From NCBI GenBank assembly GCA_003242955.1, contig QJPH01000592.1, positions 1 to 33,692 on the forward strand: a DNA stretch of 33,692 nt. The letters run 5' to 3'. This DNA is from Candidatus Methylumidiphilus alinenensis. Lineage in GTDB: Bacteria; Pseudomonadota; Gammaproteobacteria; Methylococcales; Methylococcaceae. The position numbers were made by a program, and so were the translations under genes. This document shows positions 25,342-33,250 of the stretch, piece after piece (the first letter of the stretch is position 1; the number at the start of each line of letters is the position of its first letter). Below the pieces are notes generated by a model. The model searched no databases. It saw only the letters and a list, made by a program, of their open reading frames with translations, and had not been told where the DNA came from.

Positions 25342-26127
25342 ATGACAGGTTCAATTGTCGCTATGGCTTTCAGTGTGCTATTCGGCACAGGGCTTTTGTA
25401 TTTCTTTTTAGTGACTAGGGGTGCGCTTATTGCCAATGCATTTGTACCCCGCGCACAAGATAGATTCCATGTCTACTGGGTTTATTCCAATATGCGATTA
25501 ATTAAGTTTTCCGACAGGAAAACTTGGGTTGCTGCGGTTTTGTTGTTTCAGTATGACCGATTGGTCGATAAGGTCGTAAGCGAAATCAGGCGGGCCTCAA
25601 TCAACGGCAAAACATTTTTAATGACTTCTTGCGCTTTCGGCGATGTGATGCCTAAGGTTGTCAAAGCTTTAGTCAGGGGCGGGGCAGGTCATATCTGTAT
25701 TAGCGATCTGATTGGAAACGAACTCATACACGCGGGTAAAAAGCTTAATGAATTCCATGGTAAGTTTGAGCTTGCCGAGGCGGATGCCACCTGTATGCCG
25801 AAAGATGATGGCACTGTTGACATCAATCTGATTTTCTTTCTATTCCATGAACTCCCCGATGAAAGCAAGAAACTCGCTTTTAGTGAGGCCGCACGTTTGA
25901 CCGCGCCTGGCGGCAAACTCATCATTGCGGAGTTTCACCGACCACGCAAAAGGATAATGCGCTTTCTAGGCTGTATGTATTTCACCGTATTTGAACCCTT
26001 TGCACTCAGCATGTGGGGACAATACGACCCGGTTCATTGCCTAGAAGGGATGGGAGGTTGGACTTGCGAAAGGGCTACCTATTTTTTCGGCAACTTCCAA
26101 GTTGTGACTGCAACAAAGACAGCATAA
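25342..26127 (+). CDS. RquA-like SAM-methyltransferase homolog (putative rhodoquinone biosynthesis)
   Basis: 261 aa. A hydrophobic N-terminal segment (4-24) is followed by a degenerate class I methyltransferase. Features that, from memory, distinguish RquA from UbiE/COQ5 are present: FQYDRLVDKVV, motif I as MTSCAFGDVMPKVV (93-106) in place of DxGxGxG, LIFFLFHELPDE (163-174), IIAEFHRPRKR (194-204) and FEPFALSMW (217-225), with RATYFFGNFQVV at the end. RquA converts ubiquinone to rhodoquinone. The extra N-terminal helix is unusual. I am fairly confident of the superfamily, less of the RquA assignment. A plain UbiE-like methyltransferase is the alternative. Confidence 0.65.
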   Translation: MTGSIVAMAFSVLFGTGLLYFFLVTRGALIANAFVPRAQDRFHVYWVYSNMRLIKFSDRKTWVAAVLLFQYDRLVDKVVSEIRRASINGKTFLMTSCAFGDVMPKVVKALVRGGAGHICISDLIGNELIHAGKKLNEFHGKFELAEADATCMPKDDGTVDINLIFFLFHELPDESKKLAFSEAARLTAPGGKLIIAEFHRPRKRIMRFLGCMYFTVFEPFALSMWGQYDPVHCLEGMGGWTCERATYFFGNFQVVTATKTA

Positions 26128-26169
26128 GCATGGGAAGCGCCGCAAGCCGTTCGCTCCCAGTGTAAGTCC

Positions 26170-26316
26170 TCACTGCCATTAAGTTAAGAAAAAGCTCGTC
26201 GTTCCGGCAGGGATCGCCGGAACCTAGGCTCCATGGATGGCATAGATTGTTGGCATCCCTGCAATCTGGATTCCGGCGGTCCATGCCGGAATGACGGGTT
26301 AACTTAATGGCATTGA
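26170..26316. mobile_element. MITE-like element, copy C (same ends, different core)
   Basis: TCACTGCCATTAAGTTAA at 26170 and TTAACTTAATGGCATTGA ending 26316 match the ends of copies A and B. The interior instead holds the CCGG hairpin family (GTTCCGGCAGGGATCGCCGGAAC ... GGATTCCGGCGGTCC). TAAGTCCT is repeated directly at 26163-26170 and 26320-26327, though the fit to the ends is off by a few bases. Confidence 0.75.
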
Positions 26317-26374
26317 GTATAAGTCCTGCGAAAGAACATCCCATTAAGAATCTAATCCTTAAGCATAATAGAGA

Positions 26375-26425
26375 GTCCACGAAAGACACGAACAAAAGCA
26401 TGTCTTGTTCGTGTTTTTCGTGGAC
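26375..26425. repeat. 21-bp hairpin (GTCCACGAAAGACACGAAC)
   Basis: Left arm 26375-26395 and right arm 26405-26425 are complementary with one mismatch; 9-nt loop. No T-run. It is followed by a CCCCCCTACC/GGTAGGCGGGG inverted repeat at about 26463-26501. Confidence 0.7.
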
Positions 26426-26481
26426 AATGCTTTTGGTAGATTCATTATTAGAAATCACCTAACCCCCCCTACCCTGCTTTT

Positions 26482-26952
26482 TCAAAGTGAGGTAGGCGGG
26501 GATTTCAATGCTGTTGAATTCAAAAAACGGTCCAACTGGTTGGCAAATGCCTGCCGGTCGGCTTGGCTGAAGGTCGATGGACCGCCTATATCCACACCAC
26601 TGCTTCTTAACTCCTCCATGAAGTTCCGCATCGTCAAACGTTCCTTGATGTTTTCCTCGCTATAAAACTCCCCGCGAGGGTTTAACGCAAAGCCCTTTCT
26701 TGCAATCACGGCGGCAGCAAGTGGAATGTCGGCGGTGATCACAAGGTCGCCAACATTCACTTGTTGTGAAATCCAGTTATCCGCCACGTCGAAACCTGAA
26801 CCCACTCTAATCGCCTTTATATACGGCGATGGAGGTATGCGGACATGCTGATTGGCGACTAAGGTCAAACTAATTTTGACCCTGGTCGCAGCACGGAAAA
26901 GTATTTCCTTGATGACATTCGGACACGCGTCGGCATCCACCCAAATTTGCAT
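26482..26952 (-). CDS. YaiI/YqxD family protein (DUF188)
   Basis: 156 aa. Begins [18 protein letters not shown] and has [33 protein letters not shown], matching the DUF188 PIN-like family; biochemical role unknown. The conserved end normally runs ...FSQADRQ.F...LDRFL; here the last 12 residues ([12 protein letters not shown]) are encoded by sequence matching a terminal repeat (26506-26520), so the natural C-terminus may have been replaced by an element. Confidence 0.9.
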   Translation of the reverse strand: MQIWVDADACPNVIKEILFRAATRVKISLTLVANQHVRIPPSPYIKAIRVGSGFDVADNWISQQVNVGDLVITADIPLAAAVIARKGFALNPRGEFYSEENIKERLTMRNFMEELRSSGVDIGGPSTFSQADRQAFANQLDRFLNSTALKSPPTSL

Positions 26953-26972
26953 GATTTACAGCGTTTTCAACA

Positions 26973-27350
26973 TCAATGGTAACGTCCAGTCAGTGGCAAA
27001 ATACGGGCGCGAATTTTTTCTTCATCTATTGTAATCAGCGCACCCTGAATCAAAATATCCTCAAATTGTCTTAGTGCTGATAGCACTATCTCTCCCAGAT
27101 AGTTTGGCGTAACGTGCTGAGTTCGCACTTGGATGACACTGGGTTTTGTGCTTCCAGTCGCTGATAGAATGGAACCGAAATCAAGGTCGTGAGTAAAAAC
27201 AATGTAGCCATGTTTACCGGCCCATGCAAAAATAGTTTTGTCCGTGGCATTGGGTTCTCCAACCATCGACCAGTGAATTGCCTCGATAGCCTGCGTTTGA
27301 AAGGTCTGCACCCAACTGGGCGACAAATTCATGTCGATGAGCAATTTCAT
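26973..27350 (-). CDS. DUF5615 PIN-like toxin
   Basis: 125 aa from ATG 27350, beginning MKLLIDMNLSPSWVQTF; conserved DKTIFAWAGKHGYIVFTHDLDFGSIL gives the Asp residues of a PIN-like fold. DUF5615 proteins are paired with DUF433 antitoxins, as here. The ATG overlaps the upstream stop by 4 bp. The frame extends further upstream but into the partner gene. Nuclease activity is inferred from the fold. Confidence 0.88.
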   Translation of the reverse strand: MKLLIDMNLSPSWVQTFQTQAIEAIHWSMVGEPNATDKTIFAWAGKHGYIVFTHDLDFGSILSATGSTKPSVIQVRTQHVTPNYLGEIVLSALRQFEDILIQGALITIDEEKIRARILPLTGRYH

Positions 27351-27577
27351 GCGGCGGCAAGTGGCACTTCGATTTCCTCGGACCTCCAAGCGGCATATGA
27401 TAAGGCAGCTTGTATATCTTCTGGTTCAAGGTAGGGATAAAGCTCAAGAATTTGCTGGTGAGAATATCCCGATGCCACTAAACCGACGATAGTACCCACG
27501 GTAACGCGCAACCCTCGAATACAAGGCTTGCCACCCATCACCTGTGGATTGGTGGTAATTCGAGACATGATTTTCAT
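27347..27577 (-). CDS. DUF433 antitoxin
   Basis: 76 aa. RITTNPQVMGGKPCIRGLRV followed by SGYSHQQILELYPYLEPEDIQAALSYAAW is the hallmark of DUF433, a winged-helix-like DNA-binding antitoxin. AGGGG lies about 9 nt upstream of the ATG at 27577; an internal ATG at 27568 is an alternative. Third toxin-antitoxin pair in the window. Confidence 0.9.
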   Translation of the reverse strand: MKIMSRITTNPQVMGGKPCIRGLRVTVGTIVGLVASGYSHQQILELYPYLEPEDIQAALSYAAWRSEEIEVPLAAA

Positions 27578-27608
27578 GGTCTAAACCCCTATACTTTTGA
27601 CTCGTAAC

Positions 27609-27755
27609 TTAAACAACTTCATTTTTTTTGGCTAGTGCTTCTGCTGAAAGCGGTGGGTTCAATCTATGCAACATGCGATGGCAGTTAGAGCACCCCGCAA
27701 TTAGATCAAATTTTTTATCTTGCCGCGTGTTCAACTCCATGCAATTATGACTCAT
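27609..27755 (-). pseudogene. C-terminal remnant of an HNH-type nuclease
   Basis: 48 codons. FDLIAGCSNCHRMLHRLNPP followed by LSAEALAKK matches the end of HNH endonucleases, where CxxCHRM.H is the final zinc/active-site segment. The upstream half, including the other Cys pair and the HH motif, is missing; the sequence breaks at the partial copD copy. Confidence 0.5.
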
Positions 27756-27781
27756 ATTTATTAAATTACGAAGAGGTTTAC

Positions 27782-27901
27782 ATGTCACTCTCGTTAGCTT
27801 TGCATTTACTCGCCGCCACTAATTGGGTCGGCGGCATGTTCTTCGCCTATCAAATCCTCCGTCCGGTGGACGGGGAAATGCTGGAACCACCTATCAGGTA
27901 A
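27782..27901 (+). pseudogene. Truncated duplicate of the CopD-family gene (5' end only)
   Basis: 39 codons, MSLSLALHLLAATNWVGGMF followed by FAYQILRPVDGEMLEPPIR and a stop. It matches the first 39 residues of the intact gene at 29891-30346 at nearly every position, including the GAGG ribosome site. Homology stops at the stop codon. The sorA-sorB pair lies between the two copies. Confidence 0.85.
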
Positions 27902-27962
27902 TTTTAAATACTGCCCGGTTCGTGCGCATCACTTTTAATCCCCTAGTCGAAAGAGGCTTACT

Positions 27963-29192
27963 ATGAACGTGAATGATGAAAGCAATAAGCTCCAGCGTCG
28001 GCTTTTCCTCCAAAGATTGGGCATCACAGCGGCAAGTTTGACATTTATCCCTTTTCGTGGCATGGCTGATACAGAAACCCTTGAATTTGGCAATGGTATA
28101 AGGGAATTGGTTGCCTACCCACAGAAACGCCCCCTCATGCTCGTCACTGCGCGGCCACCTCACCTAGAAACGCCTTTCGCGGTATTCAATGAAGGGGTGC
28201 TGACTCCCAACGATGCTTTTTTTGTGCGTTACCACCTGCCTAACTTCCCCACGTCAATTGATGTCGGGCAACATCGTTTGACGGTTACGGGGCAGGTGAA
28301 TAAACCCTTATCCCTGAGTCTAGCAGAATTGAAAGCCTTAGGTGAAACCGTCGAGATTGTCGCCGTCAACCAATGTGCTGGCAACAGCCGTGGTTTTTCA
28401 TCACCTAGGGTGTTTGGCGCACAGCTTGGCAATGGTTCGATGGGCAATGCCCGATGGACAGGTATTCCGTTGAAAACGGTACTTGAACGAGCCGGTGTCC
28501 GGGCCGGTTCCAAACAAATCACGCTACGCGGGCTGGATCGTCCAGCACTTCCCGGCACTCCCGAATTTGTCAAAGCAATCGATATTGACCTAGCCTTGAG
28601 CGGCGGCCCTTTGATTGCCTGGGCCATGAACGGCACGGAAATTCCATTCCTTAATGGATACCCCATTAAGCTGATCATTCCAGGCTATTTTGGTAGTTAC
28701 TGGGTCAAGCACTTGAGCGAGATCGAAGTGATTGACCACGACTTCGATGGCTTCTTCATGAAAACTGCTTACCGAGTGCCGGATAATGACTGCCAGTGTG
28801 TTCCCACCGGCTCGATACCAGAAAAAACCCGACCAATTTCCCAATTGAAAGTCCGTTCTTTCATCACCAATCTACGCAGTGGCGAAAATGTAAGCGCAGG
28901 CCACCCCATTAACCTGCAAGGCATTGCTTTCGATAGCGGAAGCGGTATCAGTTCAGTCGATATTTCTGACGATGGCGGGAGGCATTGGCAAGCTGCAACT
29001 TTGGGCAAAGACTTGGGCAATTATTCCTTCCGTGAATGGCATAAAACTTGGGAACCCCAAGACAAAGGAAAGGTGGCGCTGCAAGTCCGGGCACGTAATC
29101 GCCGTGGGGAAGAACAGCCTGCCGCTGGCCTTTGGAACCCAGGTGGCTATGCCCAAAATGCCATTGAAACCCTTTCCGTCTTGGTCGTTTAG
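27963..29192 (+). CDS. sorA: SorA-type sulfite dehydrogenase, molybdopterin subunit
   Basis: 409 aa. N-terminal Tat signal with RRLFLQ (12-17) and a hydrophobic stretch, so the enzyme is exported folded. The molybdenum-ligand cysteine is Cys138 in VNQCAGNSRG; other sulfite-oxidase-fold features are RYHLPNFP, PGYFGSYWVKHLSEIEV and the C-terminal dimer domain (DISDDGGRHWQAA, ARNRRGEEQP). Oxidises sulfite to sulfate in the periplasm. The cytochrome partner follows 11 bp downstream. YedY-like reductases are a less likely alternative because of the length and the cytochrome partner. Confidence 0.92.
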   Translation: MNVNDESNKLQRRLFLQRLGITAASLTFIPFRGMADTETLEFGNGIRELVAYPQKRPLMLVTARPPHLETPFAVFNEGVLTPNDAFFVRYHLPNFPTSIDVGQHRLTVTGQVNKPLSLSLAELKALGETVEIVAVNQCAGNSRGFSSPRVFGAQLGNGSMGNARWTGIPLKTVLERAGVRAGSKQITLRGLDRPALPGTPEFVKAIDIDLALSGGPLIAWAMNGTEIPFLNGYPIKLIIPGYFGSYWVKHLSEIEVIDHDFDGFFMKTAYRVPDNDCQCVPTGSIPEKTRPISQLKVRSFITNLRSGENVSAGHPINLQGIAFDSGSGISSVDISDDGGRHWQAATLGKDLGNYSFREWHKTWEPQDKGKVALQVRARNRRGEEQPAAGLWNPGGYAQNAIETLSVLVV

Positions 29193-29203
29193 GAACTGAT
29201 GCC

Positions 29204-29839
29204 ATGAAGCTATTGATCGCACAGACCGCAGGGCTGATTGCTTTGTGTGTAGTCGCAGTATTCGCAGCAGCCGAGCCGCTCAGCATCAAGCTGCCGACGG
29301 AAACCGCCAAATTAAGGCCATCCAGTTTGCCGGGCTACGCCCTTGCGACACAAAAATGCCAAATTTGCCATTCGGTGGATTACATAGAGTATCAGCCTCC
29401 TGGGATGATTGAGTCACAGTGGGTCGCCGAGGTGCGTAAAATGCAACATGCCTACGCAGCCCCTATAACCGATGACGAGATCAACCGAATTGGTGCTTAC
29501 CTAGCGGCCAGCTACTCAGGAAAGCAGGCACAGGAGGTTGGTTTGCAACCCTCTACAGCTCCGGTTCCATCCACCCAGGGCGCTACAATGACTGATGTAA
29601 CGACATTGCTCGATCAAAACTCCTGTCTGAATTGCCATGCAATAGACAAGAAACTTGTCGGGCCATCCTATCGGGATGTAGCCGCACGTTACAAAAACGA
29701 CCCAAAGGCGGTGGATACATTGGCAGACCGTATGGGTAAAGGGAGTTCTGGTCGCTGGGGCGGAATCCCCATGCCTCCATTTCCCGCCCTCACGCCCGAT
29801 GAGTTGAAAAGCTTGGCAGTTTTCGTGCTAAGTCATTGA
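29204..29839 (+). CDS. sorB: Diheme cytochrome c, electron acceptor of the sulfite dehydrogenase
   Basis: 211 aa. Signal peptide (LIALCVVAVFAAAE). Two cytochrome domains: Cys52-x2-Cys55-His56 (KCQICHSV) with Met80 nearby, and Cys141-x2-Cys144-His145 (SCLNCHAID) with the c551-like GRWGGIPMPPFP (Met190). Starkeya SorB is monoheme, so this two-domain form is larger. Gene order and 11-bp spacing from sorA support a SorAB-type complex delivering electrons to the respiratory chain. Confidence 0.88.
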   Translation: MKLLIAQTAGLIALCVVAVFAAAEPLSIKLPTETAKLRPSSLPGYALATQKCQICHSVDYIEYQPPGMIESQWVAEVRKMQHAYAAPITDDEINRIGAYLAASYSGKQAQEVGLQPSTAPVPSTQGATMTDVTTLLDQNSCLNCHAIDKKLVGPSYRDVAARYKNDPKAVDTLADRMGKGSSGRWGGIPMPPFPALTPDELKSLAVFVLSH

Positions 29840-29890
29840 TGTTTTTGCACCGCGCTATTGAATACCCAACCCTATTCTGAGGAGGTTCGC

Positions 29891-30346
29891 ATGTCACTCG
29901 CTTTTGCTTTGCATTTACTCGCCGCCACCATTTGGGTGGGCGGGATGTTCTTCGCCTATCAAATTCTCCGACCGGTGTCAGGGGAAATGCTGGAACCACC
30001 CATCCGGCTGACATTATGGAAAAACGTCTTATGGCGCTTTTTCCCTTGGGTGAAGGGCAGCATCGTGTTGCTGTTCCTGAGTGGATTCTGGATGATTCGC
30101 GGCCTAGGCGGGATGGCAAAGCTTGGATGGCATGTCCATTTGATGCTTGTGCTGGCTGTGGTGATGACAGCCGTGTTTTTTGTAATCCGGGGCAAATATT
30201 ATTGTGGGCTTAAGGATGCCGTGAAAAATGAGAACTGGGGCGAAGGTGCCGAACGTTTGGGGGAAATTCGCAAGGCGGTGGGGTTGAACCTTGTCCTAGG
30301 GTTGATTGTCATCGCCGGGGCGGGTTTGGGCCGTTATTTGGGGTGA
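29891..30346 (+). CDS. CopD-family integral membrane protein
   Basis: 151 aa from ATG 29891 (GAGGAGG 6 nt upstream; a further upstream in-frame ATG at 29858 has no such site). Four helices. His8, the WVGGMFFAYQILRP segment, WRFFPWVKGS and WHVHLMLVL resemble the CopD/DUF-type copper or heme membrane domain; the His residues could bind heme or copper. Function not established. It is 51 bp after sorB and probably co-transcribed. A truncated copy of its 5' end precedes sorA. Confidence 0.75.
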   Translation: MSLAFALHLLAATIWVGGMFFAYQILRPVSGEMLEPPIRLTLWKNVLWRFFPWVKGSIVLLFLSGFWMIRGLGGMAKLGWHVHLMLVLAVVMTAVFFVIRGKYYCGLKDAVKNENWGEGAERLGEIRKAVGLNLVLGLIVIAGAGLGRYLG

Positions 30347-30376
30347 GACAGAGGGTAGCGCAAATATAAAGTCATG

Positions 30377-30475
30377 CTGGAGTGCAAGGCTTGCCTTGCG
30401 AGAACATGTAGTGCAAGGCTTCCCTTGCGAGGGCATGTTGGGCAAGGCAAGCCTTGCACTCCAGGTATTATTTCA
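30377..30475. repeat. GGAGTGCAAGGC hairpin repeat, copy 2, reaching into the purK stop
   Basis: Arms CTGGAGTGCAAGGCTTGCC (from 30377) and GGCAAGCCTTGCACTCCAG (to 30464) with a third GTGCAAGGCTTCCCTTGC inside, followed by GTATTATTTCAA as in the copy at 3777-3847. The shared TTGAAAT segment contains the purK stop codon. It lies between the convergent copD-like and purK genes and might end transcription in both directions. Confidence 0.75.
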
Positions 30476-31598
30476 ATCGACGCTGAAGTTCAAGTGCCTG
30501 TTTCAATGCTATTCCGGCCTCTTCGGCGAGGACATTGAAATGCCCCATTTTACGACCGACTCTGGCAGATTTTTTGCCGTATAGGTGCAGATGGACATTG
30601 GGTTGGCTGAGCAGGATATCCCATGAGGGTTCTTCGTCGCCCCAAATGTCGCCTAGCAGGTTGACCATCACCGCAGGGCTAAGTAGTCGAGTATCACCCG
30701 GTGGTAGCCCGCATAGGGTTCTGACTTGTTGGTCAAACTGGCTTACTTGGGTTGCGTTCAAGCTGTAATGGCCGCTGTTATGGGGGCGTGGGGCGATTTC
30801 GTTGATCAGCAATTCGCCGCCCTCCAGCACAAAAAACTCGATTGCCAGCACACCGGCATAATCCATCGATTCGGCTAGTTGCAAGGCCATTTGCCGGGCC
30901 TGTTCTGCGACCTTATTGTCTACGCGGGCCGGTACGATGCTGATATCGAGGATGCCACCTGCATGGCGGTTTTCCGCCACCGGAAAGCAAACCGACTGGG
31001 CTGCGCCAGTCCGGGTGACTATAACGGAAATCTCTGTCTGCAATTCCAATTTACGTTCCAGCACACAGGGTTTACAGCCCAGCCCTAAGAATGCGGTTTT
31101 AGCCTCCTCGCGGCAATTGACGTGAACCTGGCCTTTGCCGTCGTATCCTAGCCGGGCAATTTTTAAGATTCCAGGTAAATGATCACTTAACGCCTGATCA
31201 AAATCCTGCAAGTTTTCGATGGCTAGGAATGGCGCAACTTTCAGACCGGACGAGGAAATAAACTTCTTTTCGCGTATGCGGTCTTGCGCGATTGCGACGG
31301 AATTGGACGAGGGGCTGACACGAATATGCCGCTCAAGGAAAGCCATGCTTTCAGCAGGCACGTTCTCAAACTCGGTCGTGACTGCGGCGCAGGTGTCTAC
31401 CAATTGTTGCAAGGCATCAGGATCGTCATAAGCGGCGCACAAGTGGACATCGGCCAAGGCTCCGGCTGGGCTTTCGGTATCGGGGTCGAGCACGGTGACC
31501 CGATATCCCATGGAAAGTGCCGACATCGTGAACATGCGACCCAATTGCCCTCCGCCCAAAATGCCCAGCATCGCAGTTGGTAAAATATGCCTACTCAT
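30468..31598 (-). CDS. purK: N5-carboxyaminoimidazole ribonucleotide synthase
   Basis: 376 aa ATP-grasp enzyme that carboxylates AIR to N5-CAIR in purine synthesis. Motifs: [12 protein letters not shown] (nucleotide-fold start), [21 protein letters not shown], and [15 protein letters not shown] near the catalytic metal. The ATG overlaps the purE stop by 4 bp (ATGA). The final codons and stop lie at the edge of a dispersed repeat. Confidence 0.97.
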   Translation of the reverse strand: MSRHILPTAMLGILGGGQLGRMFTMSALSMGYRVTVLDPDTESPAGALADVHLCAAYDDPDALQQLVDTCAAVTTEFENVPAESMAFLERHIRVSPSSNSVAIAQDRIREKKFISSSGLKVAPFLAIENLQDFDQALSDHLPGILKIARLGYDGKGQVHVNCREEAKTAFLGLGCKPCVLERKLELQTEISVIVTRTGAAQSVCFPVAENRHAGGILDISIVPARVDNKVAEQARQMALQLAESMDYAGVLAIEFFVLEGGELLINEIAPRPHNSGHYSLNATQVSQFDQQVRTLCGLPPGDTRLLSPAVMVNLLGDIWGDEEPSWDILLSQPNVHLHLYGKKSARVGRKMGHFNVLAEEAGIALKQALELQRRLK

Positions 31599-32086
31599 TC
31601 TTTCACCTCGGGTAACTGCATGGCTAATACGGTTTCGGATTGACGGCGACGGAAGGCTTGTAAACGTTCGTGAAGATCAGGGTTGTTATTAGCCAGCATG
31701 GCGGCTGCAAACAACGCCGCATTGCTTGCCCCTGCTTCGCCGATGGCAAAGGTTGCCACGGGGATTCCTTTTGGCATCTGTACGATGGAATATAGCGAAT
31801 CCATGCCTTTTAGATATTTTGACGGAACCGGCACACCCAACACCGGCAGGATAGTCTTCGCCGCCAGCATTCCTGGCAGGTGGGCCGCACCGCCAGCCCC
31901 GGCGATGATACAGTGCAGTCCCCTTGAGGAGGCGTTTTCCGCATATTCAAATAGTAAGTCAGGGGTACGGTGCGCTGAAACGACACGGGCTTCGTAATCT
32001 ATCCCTAAATCCTTCAACTGTTTTGCTGCATGTTGCATAACTTCCCAGTCGCTATTGCTGCCCATGACGATACCAATTTGAACCAT
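31595..32086 (-). CDS. purE: N5-carboxyaminoimidazole ribonucleotide mutase
   Basis: 163 aa from ATG 32086, preceded by GGAAG at 8 nt; a TTG five codons upstream is less likely. Moves the carboxylate of N5-CAIR to C4, giving [27 protein letters not shown] (catalytic His) and [13 protein letters not shown] are class I PurE signatures. Translationally coupled to purK. Confidence 0.97.
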   Translation of the reverse strand: MVQIGIVMGSNSDWEVMQHAAKQLKDLGIDYEARVVSAHRTPDLLFEYAENASSRGLHCIIAGAGGAAHLPGMLAAKTILPVLGVPVPSKYLKGMDSLYSIVQMPKGIPVATFAIGEAGASNAALFAAAMLANNNPDLHERLQAFRRRQSETVLAMQLPEVKE

Positions 32087-32169
32087 GCTGGTGACTTCCA
32101 AAATAATTCTAAAAAAGCTAGATTTTACCTGATTAGGCAGGAGATTGGGTATTTTTTACCCAATGGATT

Positions 32170-32269
32170 GTAAGCGTTCACTCCCCCCCGCTTTTTCCTG
32201 GGAGTGCGGCCATCTTGGCCGCCATTTCAGCGGGCGAGACGCCCACGCTCCCAGGGGGTGAACGCTTAC
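32170..32269. mobile_element. 100-bp MITE with 8-bp target duplication at the end of the DUF2971 gene
   Basis: Ends GTAAGCGTTCAC (32170-32181) and GTGAACGCTTAC (32258-32269) are perfect inverted repeats. AATGGATT is duplicated at 32162-32169 and 32270-32277. The interior has CCTGGGAGTGCGG...CACGCTCCCAGG-type hairpins and no ORF. The right duplication reaches the first base of the DUF2971 stop codon (TTA on this strand at 32277-32279). Confidence 0.9.
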
Positions 32270-32276
32270 AATGGAT

Positions 32277-33161
32277 TTATCGTTGTCGATAAGGTATCTG
32301 GCAATAGGATATGCCAGTTTTGACCTTGACACGCATTTTTGACAGGAACATAGTCAACGAATTCATCGAAAGATTGATATTGGGGGTTGGTCCAAGGACC
32401 ACCTGCTCAAACTCAATCGGGGCATCCTCGCCAATACCCAATTTAAATTCAAGATAAGGCACTAGCATGGAGGTGCCTTCACGAAATTTGACCGGGGTGG
32501 AAACGTAATCGACCAGCACCGGCGAAACGATGCGCCACTCCTCTTCCTCCTTAAACGATGGGTGTTTTAACAAAGCTGCAATGCGCAGTAGATCGCTTTC
32601 AACCTGCTCAAATACATCATAATACGATTGTGCAGGATTGCGCTTCGATTCATCTGTGTTTTCACCGTATTCAGCGGCTAGGCATTCGACAGATTCGATC
32701 ACTTTTTCAATTAGTGTTAATTGTTGCTCCGTGTCATAGACGCACTGACCGAGTTTGAATGACTGGCTTTTGGCGCAAGCCATCAAATATTCCGAGTCGA
32801 AACCGATACTGACCCCTTTGCCTAAAGCACTATAGCCTCGCCACTGGCTCAACAGGTTGCCGTTGGCGCGAAACGATGCTGCAAACAGCATATGGCCGCT
32901 GATAATCCGGTTGGTCACCCAATCGAGGAATTGCCCCAACAGTTTTTGGTTGGTGCGGTTGTCTGCGATTCGCGCCGAAACCTTCGCTTTGATCAGTTCG
33001 ACGGTATGGTTCATCTCCGCCGAGTCGTTCATATATAGGATATTGCTGGCCCACAGCACCCGCTTTTCCACCATCCCGATCAGACCGGGGAAATTGGTGT
33101 AATGGTAAATCGTTTCTGTCGGAATATCGGCGTAAAGTTTTTCGGTGATGTCTTTGATCAT
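32277..33161 (-). CDS. DUF2971 domain protein
   Basis: 294 aa. Typical DUF2971 (PF11185) features: IYHYTNFPGLIGMVEKRVLWASNI near the N-terminus, MNDSAEMN, then SFRANGNLLSQWRGYSALGKGVSIGF, and late EEEEWRIVSP. Biochemical function unknown; members often sit in accessory or defence-associated regions. No signal peptide or membrane helix. The ribosome site before the ATG is weak. Single gene between purE and hppA. Confidence 0.85.
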   Translation of the reverse strand: MIKDITEKLYADIPTETIYHYTNFPGLIGMVEKRVLWASNILYMNDSAEMNHTVELIKAKVSARIADNRTNQKLLGQFLDWVTNRIISGHMLFAASFRANGNLLSQWRGYSALGKGVSIGFDSEYLMACAKSQSFKLGQCVYDTEQQLTLIEKVIESVECLAAEYGENTDESKRNPAQSYYDVFEQVESDLLRIAALLKHPSFKEEEEWRIVSPVLVDYVSTPVKFREGTSMLVPYLEFKLGIGEDAPIEFEQVVLGPTPNINLSMNSLTMFLSKMRVKVKTGISYCQIPYRQR

Positions 33162-33198
33162 TAATTATAGAAACGGCATCTGACAAATAACGGGAAAC

Positions 33199-33226
33199 AA
33201 AAAGGCCGACATAAGTGCCGGCCTTT
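33199..33226 (-). terminator. Rho-independent terminator of hppA
   Basis: On the minus strand AAAGGCCG...CGGCCTTTTTG forms a stem with the loop GCACTTATGT and a T-run; 25 bp after the hppA stop. Confidence 0.8.
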
Positions 33227-33250
33227 CGGACTTCGAGGTTAAGCCTAGCT

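Noticed and set aside
29858-29890. Upstream start for the CopD-family gene
   Set aside because: The GAGGAGG site sits immediately before the ATG at 29891, and the truncated duplicate also starts at the equivalent ATG.
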